A stretch of DNA of 64,000 nucleotides from Tremella fuciformis (lineage: Eukaryota > Basidiomycota > Tremellomycetes > Tremellales > Tremellaceae): positions 1,118,501 to 1,182,500 of the forward strand of contig CP136495.1 of assembly GCA_032768795.1 (NCBI GenBank). The letters run 5' to 3'. Positions 26,626 to 39,100 of this stretch are shown here, one piece after another. Within the stretch, counting starts at the first letter, position 1; each line of letters starts with the position of its first letter. The translations under genes and the position numbers were made by a program. The notes below the pieces were generated by a model, which worked only from the letters and a program-made list of their open reading frames with translations, did not search any database and was not told the origin of the DNA.

Positions 26626-27349
26626 ATGGCAAGCGCAATGGACGTCGACGTGCCGGTGAAAGAGGAGAAAGATCAGAAGCCCCTGATAGCGGCGGACAAG
26701 AAGCCGAGGTTTGAGGTCAAGAAGGTATGTCCGTTGATGATAATTGGGCGGTCCATGCGGCGCCTTTCTGGTATGCTTGACAATGGGCAGAGATGCTAAC
26801 GGTCTAGTGGAACGCAGTATCACTCTGGGCATGGGGTCAGACCTTTACCCGTCAAAGTGGGACGAGCTGACCAGCAGACATTGTCGTGGAAAACTGCGCC
26901 ATCTGCAAGAATCACATCATGGACCTATGTCAGTCCTTTGTCCCTCCCATCTAGTATCGTCATGATCCCACTTGTCGCTGGGGCTCACGAGCAGGTATCG
27001 AATGCCAGGCGAATCAGGGAGCAGAAAATGACAGTGCGTTGAGATACCCAGGCTCTCTGAAGGCCGAGGAGACGAGAGACGCTGACGAATAGATTGTACG
27101 GTCGCGTGGGGAATGTGTAACGTGTGTCTGATCGTCTTCTCTCGCATGCGCTAGGGCTGATGAGAAGCACGCCTTTCACTTCCACTGTATCTCGAGATGG
27201 CTCAAAACGCGGCATGGTGAGCCAGCTTCCTTATAAGCTTCATAGCTGACTCGTAGTATGCCCTCTGGACAAGTCAGCCATTCAAGGATAGCCATGAGTC
27301 AAGCTGACGTCGCAGCCGACAGTGGGAGCTGCAAAAGTACGGCCGATGA
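26626..27349 (+). CDS. RBX1: RING-box protein Rbx1 (cullin-RING ligase)
   Basis: Eight very short exons (26626-26724, 26808-26835, 26878-26928, 26995-27033, 27093-27121, 27168-27216, 27257-27272, 27316-27349) add up to 114 aa. After an acidic start the protein reads FEVKKWNAVSLWAW, the strand that inserts into cullins. The RING-H2 follows: [39 protein letters not shown] and HVCPLDNRQWELQKYGR. All expected zinc ligands are present, including the Asp in the last position of the H2 variant. Rbx1 recruits the E2 and neddylates cullins in SCF and related ligases. No single open frame reveals the gene. Introns are 40-83 nt. Confidence 0.93.
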
Positions 27350-27537
27350 TCCCTTTCCAAGAACATATATGACGAATCGGCCCATCGCTGTCTTCGCTCT
27401 TTCGCATCGGCATCGAACATGTATTGTAACTTGACGACTTTTGACCACGCCCCAGCTTCTCAGCGCCGCGGGGCAGGCGTAGATGGACGCCATGGCATGC
27501 AGCATGCAAAGTGTAGATATCTGAGTTTGGTGAATAT

Positions 27538-27582
27538 GCGGGGTATGGTCCTGTGCGGGGTATGGTCCTGTGCAGGGTATGT
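27538..27582. repeat. 17-bp tandem repeat, 2.6 copies
   Basis: The unit GCGGGGTATGGTCCTGT is present twice in perfect tandem and once in part (27572-27582), in the gap between the convergent RBX1 and tafazzin genes. The gap holds no gene. Confidence 0.75.
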
Positions 27583-27624
27583 CTATATGTAGATACAGCA
27601 GATGTCCTCTCCTCTCTAGACCTC

Positions 27625-28997
27625 TCATGCCTCTGTGGGTGAAGGCGTTGGCGGTGGCGGCAGTTCTTCTCGTCTTGTCGAATGGCTCCATTCTCCGCTC
27701 TCAAATCGCCCTTCACGCGCCTCGACCTCACGCCCCAACTTGGCCACTTCTTCCTGGAGGATGGCGGTGATCTTCATGCGCAGCTGCTGCTCCGCCCCGC
27801 CGGCGAGCTCGCCCGCCCCTCTGACCTCGCGGGTCTTCTCCCCTTCGCTGTCAGGTAGAGGAGCCCTGTCGGACCCTTCTGCCGACTTCCATTCCCCTCC
27901 CACGCCGGCCGTGGTTCCCAGTTGCCGTGAGGCTCGCTGCCATTCCTCGACCAAGGGACGGATCTTGTCCGTGATAGGCTGGCCTACGGTCACGCTCAGT
28001 CTTCCGCCTGTCCGGGGCAGAAAACGCGGCCACCCTCGGGTTTCGGGCATGACCTGGTCGAAGCCTATAGTCGTCGTCAGCTTGACCTATTCTGCTGCTA
28101 TGCCTTTCCGGGGGACGCCCTAGTCGGCTTTTTGCGAGCCTTGCACAGAGTGGACTCACGCGATATCCACATCGGTATGATCTCAGGCAAGACCTTGCTG
28201 TCCATCACGATCCGCCCCACGCCCCACTTAAACCGGAACAGGCCGCCGGAGGGACGTATGGTCGGCTGGTTGATGCGGCCCTCGGGGAAGATGTGCACCC
28301 ATGCGCCGGACTGCACGAGACGCACGGCCTCATCGACGGCGGGCTGGAAGACGCCCTTGCCGCGGTGCGTCTCGATGACTTGGCCGTGAGTGAAGAAGCG
28401 GGAGAAGAAACGGTTGGTGAACATGATGTCGGACGCTGTCCTATCAGCCCCCTCTTCTGCTATCACTGATATTGATAGGAACGAGACTCACCTCCCAGTG
28501 TCCAGCGGGTATGTTGGGACGTCCATGAGGGCGAGGCGAATGGGAGATACGTGGTGATCGGCATCATCGCCCACATCTGCCGTCAGCCTCTTGACTCGCA
28601 TTCCAGCTTTTTACCAGCTACAGTCTCCACAGCCGTAAGATTGACCGAGGGAGGAGCCACTTACTCCAGGATCGTCCAGGACAGAATTATGATTGCACAC
28701 TGCGCATCAGCACTTGCCCCGCCCCCTCAAGCTTCGCTGCGACCGACCAGTGACGACCCCTCTCCGCCGCAGCGGCCCACCCACAATCATCTTCTCCGGA
28801 TCGCCTGCGACCTCCTTCTCCCGACCACCCTCGCCCTCCCTCACAAGCTGCGCTCCGCGGTCGGCACCACCTCGTAGGGCGTCCAGGAGTATCGGCAAAC
28901 CCCGCACATCGAACGATTTGCTGGTAGTCCGTATAAGCGCCTTGAACACCAAGCCGATGGTCGAGATTGTCAGTGCCGAGACGAAGGTAGGCGCCAT
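27625..28997 (-). CDS. TAZ1: Tafazzin, cardiolipin transacylase
   Basis: Five exons on the minus strand (28997-28748, 28699-28665, 28576-28492, 28435-28160, 28064-27625), 361 aa. The acyltransferase HX4D motif (CNHNSVLDDP) is completed across the first splice junction. It is followed by LGASDIMFTN, the substrate-binding FPEGRINQP and VGRIVMDSKVLPEIIPMW, as in tafazzins. An N-terminal hydrophobic stretch (FVSALTISTIGLVFKALI) can serve as the membrane-anchoring segment. A roughly 50-residue charged insertion precedes the HX4D motif and a charged tail of about 110 residues ends the protein. Tafazzin remodels cardiolipin in mitochondrial membranes. The gene is convergent with RBX1. Confidence 0.9.
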
Positions 28998-29233
28998 GGC
29001 CCCTCGAGCACGGAACAACAACTGAGCAGATCCCCGCTTTGTGCTATGCCTACGAGTAGGAACGTGAACCGGACCACGTTCAATTTCAGAGCAAGTCACC
29101 GACTTTTTCGGTGCCTGACCGACGCGGAGTACAGAGTTCCGTGCCGATGAACGTGGGTCAAGACTGGTCGTACATACATTGTGTTCAATTCTCAAAGGCC
29201 ATATGATAAGTCCGTACAACGCCCCCCGCATGC

Positions 29234-31261
29234 TCAAGCAACAATACCATCTTCAAACTCCTTGGACCGACCCGTCATGAAACTCTCCCTTGTGTACATG
29301 CTGTCCCTCGCTGCGAAACCGACCGCGTCATCATCGTCCGGCTTGACCCCAGGACTCGCACTTGCCGAAAGACCCTCGGCATGACCGGCAGAACTGCTCC
29401 CACCGATATTGGGGCTGCCGCTGGCGACTGCTGCCGGACTGGACGTCCCAATTGGTCCCTGCGGTCCGTACATTGGCCCACTGCCGGCGCCTGGTCGCCA
29501 TGACCAGCCGGACTCGTAGCTCTCCCAGCTACCCTTTCGCCTAACTGCTCGGACACTGGCATCGCGGTCTGCCAGTCGTCCTCCGCCCCATCCCGCAGTA
29601 CCACCGGTCCGAAGACTGGCCGGGATGTGCACGGACAAGGCATGAGTCGATGTGGGGTAGCTTGTTTCGTACACACTGACGGGGCGCTCTAGCGGCTCGC
29701 GGGCCCAAGTCACCGAAGGGGATGTTGCCAGTGAAGTGGGTCGGCGAGCAGCGGCTATTGAGGTGGAGAGTACTGGTCCAGCCGGACTGGGTTGACCTGA
29801 ATGCGAGAAGGGGAACGGCGGCGGCGGAGACGCAGACGCTGCTGGAGTTGTAGCCGGCGGCAAAGGCGAGGGGACCAGGCCAAAGGTCGACGAAGCTAGA
29901 GTAAGAGTCGATGCGTTTGGGTCGGGTGGTGAAGCTGGATGGGGATTATCACGAGGATGCGGCGCGGAATGCTTCGGGGCTTGCACAAGAGCGGACGGTA
30001 TGGTGTGTGATGGCGAGCTGTTGGTCGTCGAAGCAGGGGTATGTATGATCGGGGAAGGTGTAAGAGGCGAAGGGGAGTTGAGCGAGATGGGTCTGGGCGC
30101 TGGGCGAGCGGTCGACAGCGCAGACGGTGGTACAGATGTACTGGGAGCTGTGGTAGCAGGCGATAACGGTGGTTGGGCGATGTGGCCCACATGAGGACCC
30201 GTCTCAAAGGACATGATGGTGGTAGGCTTGGTCGACGTGCTGTCCTGTCTGCTCTGTCGCCCTGCATCTCTCTCGTCTGTCTCGGTGGAATTGAGCGAGG
30301 TATCCGGTCCGTTGCTTGATGTGGAATGATGCGTTTTCGGCCTGTGTGGGCTTGGTAGCCGTATGTCGTTGCGGGCTGCGAGTGACGCTGAGAAGGAGGC
30401 TGAGCGCGAAATGTAGCTCGCTGATGGCGTGGGACTTGCGGGATGACTGGGAGGGAAGGGGCGCAGAGACGCGTCCTCGTCCGCCCATCTACCGGCAGGC
30501 CGATATGAGCTGCCGTCATCGGCAAGTGAGAAGCGCCTGTGACGCCGTATACTCGACGCCTCAGATGATATCGAAGGGGTGCGCGAACGAGTCAGGAACG
30601 ACATGCTCGGGGCATGAGATTCGGAATCGATGGTCGATTGACGATACGGCACTGGCAGAGACGGGTAAGGATTGTTGGCCTGTCTCCTCTCCCAAGTTGT
30701 CCTTTTATCCGGCGACGCGGCAGTGGATATCGACACCGAGTAGGATCGCATCGAGTGAGACTCTGTTCTCGACATGGAGCTCTGTCGCGTGGGACTGGCC
30801 GGTGTAAAGATCTGCCTCGGGGATAGGGCGGTCTGTCGCGTGTCTATCGGCTTGTTGGTCTTGGGGAGGGGGAGATGCAGATTCCGAGGGGAGCTCCTGG
30901 GTTGCGAAGGGCCCGCCAAAGGAGCCGACACCATGGCTGGGGCGACGGGCGACGAGATGTCGCTCCATGTGGCTCGGCGCCCTCCGCCGAGCTTCCGACT
31001 GATCCAATCAAAGATGGGCTTGCCCTTGTCTCGCCGATGCACCGAGGCGTACGCTGCTGCCGGAGTGACGCCATCTTGCCGAGCCGGTGGAAAAGCTTGT
31101 GGATTTGGGCTACTTTGCTGGAGCTGCGGCTGTTGCCTGCTGGCTGACTTGGCCGGGGCGGGCGATTGTGATGGTGAGTTGAAAGAAGGCGAAGGAAGGG
31201 GCGAGGGGCAAATGACCTTGGACTCGGGTCTCGGTGAAGGGCTGGTGGACTTGATGGCCAT
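29234..31261 (-). CDS. Large Ser/Pro-rich disordered protein, function unknown
   Basis: One uninterrupted exon of 675 aa starting at an ATG. It is rich in Ser, Pro, Thr and Ala almost throughout. A short ordered-looking patch near residue 80 reads KPIFDWISRKLGGGRRATW. The C-terminus has a second patch (WESYESGWSWRPG) and ends DSMYTRESFMTGRSKEFEDG. Several SP and TP sites suggest phosphorylation. I do not recognise a family. The length of the open frame and its codon use support a real gene. The 417-bp gap to the divergent PQ-loop gene should hold both promoters. Confidence 0.65.
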   Translation of the reverse strand: MAIKSTSPSPRPESKVICPSPLPSPSFNSPSQSPAPAKSASRQQPQLQQSSPNPQAFPPARQDGVTPAAAYASVHRRDKGKPIFDWISRKLGGGRRATWSDISSPVAPAMVSAPLAGPSQPRSSPRNLHLPLPKTNKPIDTRQTALSPRQIFTPASPTRQSSMSRTESHSMRSYSVSISTAASPDKRTTWERRQANNPYPSLPVPYRQSTIDSESHAPSMSFLTRSRTPSISSEASSIRRHRRFSLADDGSSYRPAGRWADEDASLRPFPPSHPASPTPSASYISRSASFSASLAARNDIRLPSPHRPKTHHSTSSNGPDTSLNSTETDERDAGRQSRQDSTSTKPTTIMSFETGPHVGHIAQPPLSPATTAPSTSVPPSALSTARPAPRPISLNSPSPLTPSPIIHTPASTTNSSPSHTIPSALVQAPKHSAPHPRDNPHPASPPDPNASTLTLASSTFGLVPSPLPPATTPAASASPPPPFPFSHSGQPSPAGPVLSTSIAAARRPTSLATSPSVTWAREPLERPVSVYETSYPTSTHALSVHIPASLRTGGTAGWGGGRLADRDASVRAVRRKGSWESYESGWSWRPGAGSGPMYGPQGPIGTSSPAAVASGSPNIGGSSSAGHAEGLSASASPGVKPDDDDAVGFAARDSMYTRESFMTGRSKEFEDGIVA

Positions 31262-31678
31262 GGCGACTGGCTTGTAGGGTTACAGTGTAGATTCAAGCCA
31301 TGATGCAAGGTGAATGTGAACTGCGAGGTGACGGTCGAAGTGCAACGAGGCCCGTTCGTGCGTTGGCCGTGACCGAGCGGGGTTACCCCACGTCAGCCAG
31401 ATTAGGCTCAGACCCTTAGGTTGCTTCCGTCGGAGGTGGCAAAAAGGTCCGCGGCCGAAGCGAGGTCAGATGAGAGTCGATGAGATGCCAAGAATTGGAA
31501 AAGATGGCATTGCTCTCGTTCTCGTTCCACCTCACATGTGTACATAGTCCCAGATCATCTCGAACACTCGCTTTCTTCGCTGGCGGACCTGCACCGATGC
31601 TGTCCGCACCTCTGGCCACACCCTCATAGCCTCCCCCACCTCGCTTGTGCGCCTCGCCACACGCGGTCGCACGACTCG
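31262..31678. promoter_or_regulatory. Divergent promoter region, Ser/Pro-rich protein / PQ-loop gene
   Basis: 417 bp between divergent start codons. An out-of-frame ATG near 31504 opens a frame of about 40 codons ahead of the PQ-loop start. It could be an uORF or belong to an unrecognised 5' exon. No other structure is evident. Confidence 0.4.
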
Positions 31679-32762
31679 ATGAAGGAGAACAAGTCCGCCG
31701 AGAATGTCCTGGGGACTCTCGGTGCCGTGTTCTGGACAATACAGATTCTCCCACAAATATGGAAGTCGCACCGGACCAAGTCGACTCGCGGACTGTCCGC
31801 TTCGCTCATGTTGTGAGTCGCGAACCGAAGCTCTGATAATTTACCCGGAATGCTGACATGTGACAGCTTGTGGGCATTCGCCGCGCTTTTCCTCGGCACG
31901 TACATCGTCGTACAGCGTCTCAGTATACCACTGCAGGTTCAGCCGCAGATATTCGGCGTGCTGGGCGCCATGAGCTGGTGTCAGTGCTTGTATTACGAGC
32001 ACGGGTACTCGAAAGCCAAGGCCATCTCGATCCTCGTCGGATTCTGCGTCATCTTTGCCGGCTTTGAGGCCGGCAGTGTCTATGCTCTCTGGGTGCGTCA
32101 ATCTCGGGTCGGCCCAATGAATCATGACCTGACTCCCAGGCCGGTGAAGACAACGGCACGGAAGCGCCGGTACTTTTTTACGGATATACCAGCAGCGTCT
32201 TGCTCGCCGTTGCGCTACTGTCAGTCGTGCGATCCTGAAGGGCCGAGAGCTCTGGCTGACCGCAGACCGCAATACTGGGAAATCTACCGGCTGAAAGAAG
32301 TAGTGGGCATCTCCCTGTCCTTCATGGCGATCGACATTCTCGGCGGCGTGTTCAGCTTCTTGTCCCTGTTCTTCCGTCCCAAATTGGACATTGCAGCATT
32401 CGTGAGTCGCAACTGCTTCTCCTTCAGGCTTTGAAAGCTGACTCAGGCAGGTGTCGTACGCTCTAGTTGTCATCCTCGACGGAGTTGTCGTCGTTCTCGC
32501 TTGGATCCTGAATCCCATCGCAAAGAAACGAAGAGCACGTGAGGCAGCAGAGGCCGAGCAAGGCGTGGTGGGGGAATCCGGACCCTCGCCTGCTGTCGAC
32601 ATGACGAATCTGGAGAAGCGCAGGCCGAATGCGACTCCGCCGCTCGACTTGAGCAGAGCCGAGTCGGGCGGTCGAGTAGGGGGTGCTATTGGGGCATTCG
32701 ATACGGAAGAAGTTATGAGGGAAGAGCAGCGACTGGCGGCGCAACGGTCTCACCAGCAATAA
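31679..32762 (+). CDS. PQ-loop repeat membrane transporter
   Basis: Five exons (31679-31812, 31867-32092, 32140-32219, 32266-32401, 32451-32762), 295 aa. Two PQ-loop motifs are visible: VFWTIQILPQIWKSHRTKST near the N-terminus and VALLPQYWEIYRLKEV (formed by splicing) near residue 150. Hydrophobic segments around them give about seven membrane helices, followed by a polar tail of about 80 residues. The family includes lysosomal/vacuolar exporters of cystine and cationic amino acids (cystinosin, Ypq1-3) and SWEET-like carriers. The substrate cannot be told from sequence alone. The sequence AENVLGTLGAVFWTIQ is typical of a fungal-specific PQ-loop group. Confidence 0.85.
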
Positions 32763-33109
32763 TCACAACAACTACAGCATCTTATAAAAGCACCACAAGC
32801 AGCATTCAGCATCGCACAAAGCATAGCACCCCTCGCGGCATTCACTTCACTTGACATGACCTCTCACATCTTGCATGCATCTGCTACACACAGCCCCCTT
32901 ACCGGGACCAGACCCTCCCATAATATACAGACCTTGCACAATGGAACATGGTATATCGCAAGCATACATGCACTCTGCAGATTCCACCTTGTTGACTCGC
33001 TCGTTTCTAGATCCCATACCCAAGTCACCCGTCATTGTCCCTGTTTGTGCTATATGATCGTTGCAATGTCCTGATTTCTCTCGCCCGGTCTCTTGAAAAA
33101 GCCGTATCA
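32763..33109. other. Convergent 3' region, PQ-loop gene / IQGAP
   Basis: 347 bp between the two convergent genes, containing both 3' UTRs. Short open frames on both strands overlap and look like noise. An A-rich stretch after the PQ-loop stop (TTATAAAAG near 32785) may guide polyadenylation. Confidence 0.4.
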
Positions 33110-36100
33110 TCACGAATAGAATTCTGAAGCGTCAGCAGATACTTGCACTCTCCTTAAAACACGCACTCTTGTTGATCTGATGTATGAGGAGGTTGATGCT
33201 GAATGTGGCCATGCCTTCGAACAACACCAAACTCTGCTCGTTGTCGAACTGCGCCTGGAGCAAATCTTCCATCCGGACTTCCTCGTGACCGATCAGGCTG
33301 CTCGGAGCCGCACTCGCCGCATGCGCCATCTCGATAGAGAAAACCCCCACCTCGTTGCTCGCAACTACAATCGTCACCTTGTCGTACTGCCTCGGCGAGA
33401 ACTGCGAGATTCCAAGCAGGATTCCCCGATCATACAGCTCGGTGGCTGTATATGCGTACGACCCGAACTGGGACCGCTTTCCAAGCTTGGCCTCGTGTCG
33501 CTGATGCCGGTATTGCTTGGACAAGAACGCAGGCTTTTTCTTGCCCTTGGCCTGCAGGCTCGCCATGGACGAATCGATGTAGTCATGATACGACTTGATC
33601 TGCTCCTCGAATTTCGTGCGTTTAGCAGAAAGGTCTTCGTGCGCCCGAATCATGGCCACCAAGCTCTGCTTTTGCATCTTGCGCAAATGATGTTTTTGCC
33701 GTATGTCGCCCGCGATGGAGATGAGGAGATCCACAAAGTGATTTTCTCGTGAGACCCTCCCGATGGCTTCCAGCCGCATGCAGAATTCAATGGCGCGAGA
33801 CTTGACCTCGTGGAACGCAAGACTGGTCGTGAGTACGAGCCTCGTAGATGTTGAGGCGATTCCCACCTGCGGATGCTCTCGATTTGGTACTCCTTCTCAA
33901 CCGGGGTGGGCGGTAGCTGATGTGCTCCCAGTCTGGCTTGTTCCATGGCAATATCGCGATGCACTTCCTCAATCCAGCGTTGTTCGTGATACGCCCTTGG
34001 AGTGGCGACCAGAACGTCGTACAAGGTCCGACCTGTTTGAATGCGCAACACCGCCAAAACGTGCCGTTTTGCCTGTACCCAATCCTCTTTGCCGGGTACA
34101 TCTTCCTCGGCTACTCATCAGAATGCGATTGTTATACAAGGCAAATGCTGACGTTGAAATTGCGCCAAACGATTGGTCAAAAGTAAGCTGACGGGATTCG
34201 TGGACTTATCGAAGTCCAATGGTGGTCCTTCAAGCTCGTCGAGCACACGAGCAACGGGATCGTTTGTCTTCCCGGCAGTCTGACATTAATAACGCCCACC
34301 GCCAAGGAAACGCCCAATTCGTTATACACTCACGATGACACCGACATTGCGGATCAGCACTTTTAGCAAGCCATATATTTCGGTTCGAGTGATGGAGATC
34401 GGTTTCGCCTCCATAGTACTCTCGAATAGGCCATGGGTTTGGAAGTTCTCTTCCAAAGGCTCAACTTCCGCTAGCTCAAGCACCCAATCGCTGAACACCT
34501 TGCTGTCCGCATTGATGTATTCCGCTAAAGGCACACGTATGAAACGGTCTTTGGGTGCCCCTGGCATGTTTGGTGAAGCAACTTGGGTCAATAGGGTCGA
34601 TATCGTTGCGAGATTGCGTCTCTCGACTGCCCCAATCTTGTCGCAGATACCATATGTCTCCGGCGCGCTGCAGATCAATATCTGTTGTTGAGACCCGAGA
34701 ATACTCACACGAGGGCCGGCAGCAGGAAGGGTAAGACAACAGCTCGCGCCACAACGGAGGTGAGTTCGGTGTCTTCAGCGTCCGGGAACTTGATGCGCAG
34801 AGCTAGCAAGGTCTCTCGCGCAAGAAGTCGAATGGTGTACGGAACAATCGCCGTAGAGCGGACAAGACCTTTGATGAGCTGATCGCAGCTGTATCGCAGT
34901 TCCTGCAGATGTTGGATGTACTCCGCACGTGCTTGTGCGTCAGTCTGAAGCACCTGATCAGCATTGAGGTCCCGAGGCCGAGGAGAAGGCAATCCGGTTT
35001 GGCTTTCTTCTGCGTTGATGGACCTCAAATATATCTTCCAGCGTCAGCTGTAGCTTGCAGCAGGGCGAGAAGCTCACTTCGAGTGGATCTGTGCTGAGAT
35101 CGGCATTTGGAGCTTGAACGACGCGGAGGATGTGACCCGTTAATACCTCCTGCAGGTACGGCGTCAGGGCTGGCTTTGCGTATTGCCTTGCCGCTCCGAT
35201 GATCGCAAAGCGAGATTCAGCTAAGCCTTCGAGCGATGGCGCGTACAAGATCTCTTGGTGACAGGAGAGCTGAATTGAGCGACTGCGCCAAGCGTAAACG
35301 GCGGTCCAGCTCACCTGTAACAGCTTGTGGAAGAGATACTCCTCTCGACGTTCGTACCCAAAGAGCACGAGCATCACGTTTTCCACAAGTCGTCTATCCT
35401 TTTCGGATTCTCCCTCCTGACTTACGTTCAGACCAATGAACAATCGGCAAAGATACTCTTGCTGCGTTTGTAGAGTGAAGAAGAGATGCTCGAACAGTTC
35501 CAGCTTTCGCTGAGTGGTCTTGTCGAGATGAGCCCCTCCGGCAAAGGGATCGAGGTTGACTTGATGGAATGTCTGTTCGGCCTGGCCGCCACCAGCCCTG
35601 CGCTTCGCTCGGGCAAGCTCCTCAAATGTCATCTTATTGTTGACGATCAACGCGATTTTCGTATCCAGTTCTTTCACCTCTGTTTCCAAGGACTGGTTCT
35701 CCCGAATGAGCTCCATAACTTTGTTACGCAGATTGTCGGTGTGTATTTGGTCTCGGAAGTCGGCTTCGGTGTCGTCGAGAAGGTGCATATAATTCTGGAT
35801 GGTGGGAACATCGACGTCCTCGCCGGTCAGGAGTTTTCGATACATCTGTCGCTCCGCCCGTCCACGCCATAAAGCTTGTATCTTGACGACTTTGTCGATG
35901 TTGGTATGAATATAAGAAGTGCGCAAGTACAGCCGCCGCCGAGCGTTGTAGCCCCGGATGAGAGACTGCAGGAAGACAAGGGCGCCCTGAGTATGCGGGT
36001 CATACAGATAATCTCGCCACTCGCGATACTCCTGCCGAGCCAAGTAGCCTCGAGCGACAGCTTGGAAGCCAATGACATCGGGTTGCACGAACTCGAGCTG

Positions 36101-39100
36101 CTTCTTCTGCTCGGTCGCTTGACGTTTGGCGAGCTTGGTTCGGAGGAATGCCTGGAGGCCCCCAACAGAGCCAGCAACCTCGACTTTAGCCAACGCTTTC
36201 TGCATGGTTCGATGAGATTGTTTGGCCAATCGAGCTCGAGCAAGCGATTGCAGAGATACGATCGCTGGAGAGGCTTGTTGTGCGACTTTTGTGAAAACTT
36301 GTTTCCGCCTACGGGCGAGAACACCCCTAGCGGTAGACTGGATCGCCACGATATAGTCGGCGGCGTTGTCGAGCTTTTCCTCCCGCGCGCGGTGCTTGCG
36401 ACGGACTGTTGCACCGCGAAGGTGACTTTGTAGCGAGGTATATATCGCGGTCTGAGCCAGCATATACCGCTGCTGCTGCTTCGCCTCCTGCCGATGCAGT
36501 CGACCTCGTAGAACAGCTTGCATAGAGGTGACCGTCTGTGCGACTTGAGGGGTCGACAATTCCTGTTGCTGTGTGTTGCGGTGCATGCGAGCGAGATGCC
36601 CTCGACATGCAGCCTGAAGGCTGATGATGTATTGAGAGGCTTTGTCCAATCCGTTTTGCGTTTTCGACAATTGGATGCGCGCTAGGAGCCCGCGAACCTG
36701 GGCTTGTAACGCCACAACGGATCGTTCTGATGCGCGGATGGCTTGCATTTTGACACGCGTGTGTTCAGAGGTGAGATGCCCCCGGGCAGCGGCCTGTAGC
36801 CGTGTTGTCCAAGCGGCAAGCTTTTTCCGTTCCTGCCTTTCGGTTGACAATGTCTTCCGCGCCATCTTACCACGAATCTGGGCTTGGACGCTAATGATGA
36901 CGGGTTGCACCAAGTCGAGTTGGCGTTTTGACCGGGACAACGTCGCTCGAGCGATGCAGCCTCGTGCTACACTTTGAAGGGAGACGATTGAGTGTTCACA
37001 CTCCTGGAGCAAACGGTCCCGCTCTGCAACGTCAGCGTCAGTCCGGCAAAGAATCAGCAGGAGGGCGACTCACTCTCATCTTCCGTTTCCTCTGGTTCTT
37101 CAGGCTCCCAGCTGGCCTCTTTAGCCAACGTGTTCCGAGCGTCCCCAAAATTCGGCATTGCCACACCTTGCAGTCCTTTCTGTGTTGCCGCAAGCTGCTC
37201 ATCTGACATAATCAGCGTTCGCCTCTCTCATAAGCGCTGGGACTGACCGGTAAACTCAAACTGTCCGACCAAGTTGCCAATACGTTCTGCTTTGCCCATC
37301 CGAGCTAGCAGATGACTAAGGACATGCAGACAGAAGATGACTTTGGGAATATTCCGTTTATTGTATAGGTCGGTAACTTCGAAGATGAAAGTCTGTCTCC
37401 TTAACACCATGAAGTGCTCGACCACGCGACTCACCTCCGGCATCCCCACACTTCGAAGCAGCCGAAGAAAGTAGTTGATGTTTTCCGTTTGTTTATACCT
37501 ATGCTTACCATCCTGCATCAGTCAGCCTTGTTACTAAGGACGAAGGGGACAGCTGACAGAATAGATAGTCTTTACGACATCTGTACCCAAGAAAGTCCTT
37601 GCAAGCTTGGCGAGCACCACGCCATCCCTGAGACCGTCCTCAAGCTCGGTGACACCAAAGTCCAGCTCTTCGTCGAGGCAGCCTTCGATCCATTGCTGAG
37701 CTTCTCCGACATGGCAGAGGTATTCATAAGCTGCCAATGCATGACGTTGACGATCCATCCAGTTTGTTTGCGCTAAGCGACGCGATGGAAGGGGTGCCGG
37801 GGCAAGGGCGGCTGAAGATGCTGAAGGTGGCAGAGACGATTTCGATAGCCGAAAGCGACTGGCCATTCCTTGCTTGTCAGCAGAACAGCGATATACTTGA
37901 ATGATGTATGCACCTGTGACTCCTTCTCCACTGTCTTTGGCGGAGCCTCGGATCCCAAGAGCTCCAACGGCACTCATCAAGCCTTTCATCTCCTCGCCGG
38001 CCACCTCCGGGCGAGGGGATCCCAGCTGCTCTTTTAGTACACCAGTCACGTGCACAGATCGCCTCTTGCTAGGTGTCGTCGCGGTGCTAGAGGTCCGCGC
38101 AGATGGCGCGGAGGTAGGCGTTGTTTGATTCGCGGTGAGGGAAGGAGCAAGAACGTCAATCGCTCTGGGGCGGCTGGTTGGGATCGTGGGAGTGATCGGT
38201 TTCTGAGCCTTGCTGGGCATTGCAGGGACAGGTTGTGGAGGAGGAGTGTTCTCCGATCCCTCTGGCGCCGTAGAATTCCTCCCCAGAGAGGAGGCGATCC
38301 GTCTGCCTGAAGGTTCACGTCCATGCCCAACGCCCTCGTCGCCGTCCCATCCCTCGCCGCCAGATGCGATGCGGGGCAGATGCTTACCCAAGCGACGCCT
38401 GTCCGACTTACTTATCGAGCCGTATTTATCGTTCCCAGCCGCGGGAGGAGCAAGGGCGCTCGACGATGTAGTCGGTGTTTCTGGCTTTGCGGATAGGCCA
38501 GACGGTACATATCGAGAGGATACAGAAGGTCTTGTCGACAAAGATGGAGATGCCTCGGACAGGCGACTGCCGCGAGACGTGGGTGTCGCCTCCAGATCTC
38601 CAGCCATTGAGTATTTCGGAGTCCTTTCGATCGGGGTCGACGGAGTGATCCTAGGCGGTTCGAACAGGTCTCCGAAAGGAGACGGCTTGACCTCTGTGGG
38701 TTTGAGCGGAGTTGCTGGAGCATGAGGCTTTATTGTGGCGATCTCCTCCGGACTGGGCGAGGGCGACCTGGCTGACAGAATCGACGAGGAGCTCTCGCTT
38801 GCTGCGGACTCTCCAACAGCTTCCGCTTGCGCCTTTCTTCTCGCCTCTAGTCTCCGTAGGGCATTGGCCCTTGCTGCAGCCAGCTTCTCCTCCTGAGCTG
38901 CCGTCCTGCCCGATGCGATGGAGCTCTCCCCTGTCGAATGTGGGGATAGCATAGAGGTGTAGCTAGAGATAGAAGCAGGGCGCTGTCGTTGATCAGAGCC
39001 TTCGTCGGAAGCAGGCGTGGTACTGAAGGCAGGTGAGGCCGAAGGAGGCATCCCGGATGAGGTGGACTCCACGCTAGCCGCCGATATGGTGGACCGCTTA

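Noticed and set aside
33132..33170. IQGAP stop at 33132
   Set aside because: The last residues (ACFKESASIC) are intronic: a GTGCGT...CTGAC...CAG intron removes them and gives the family-typical ending INKKFYS with the stop at 33110-33112.
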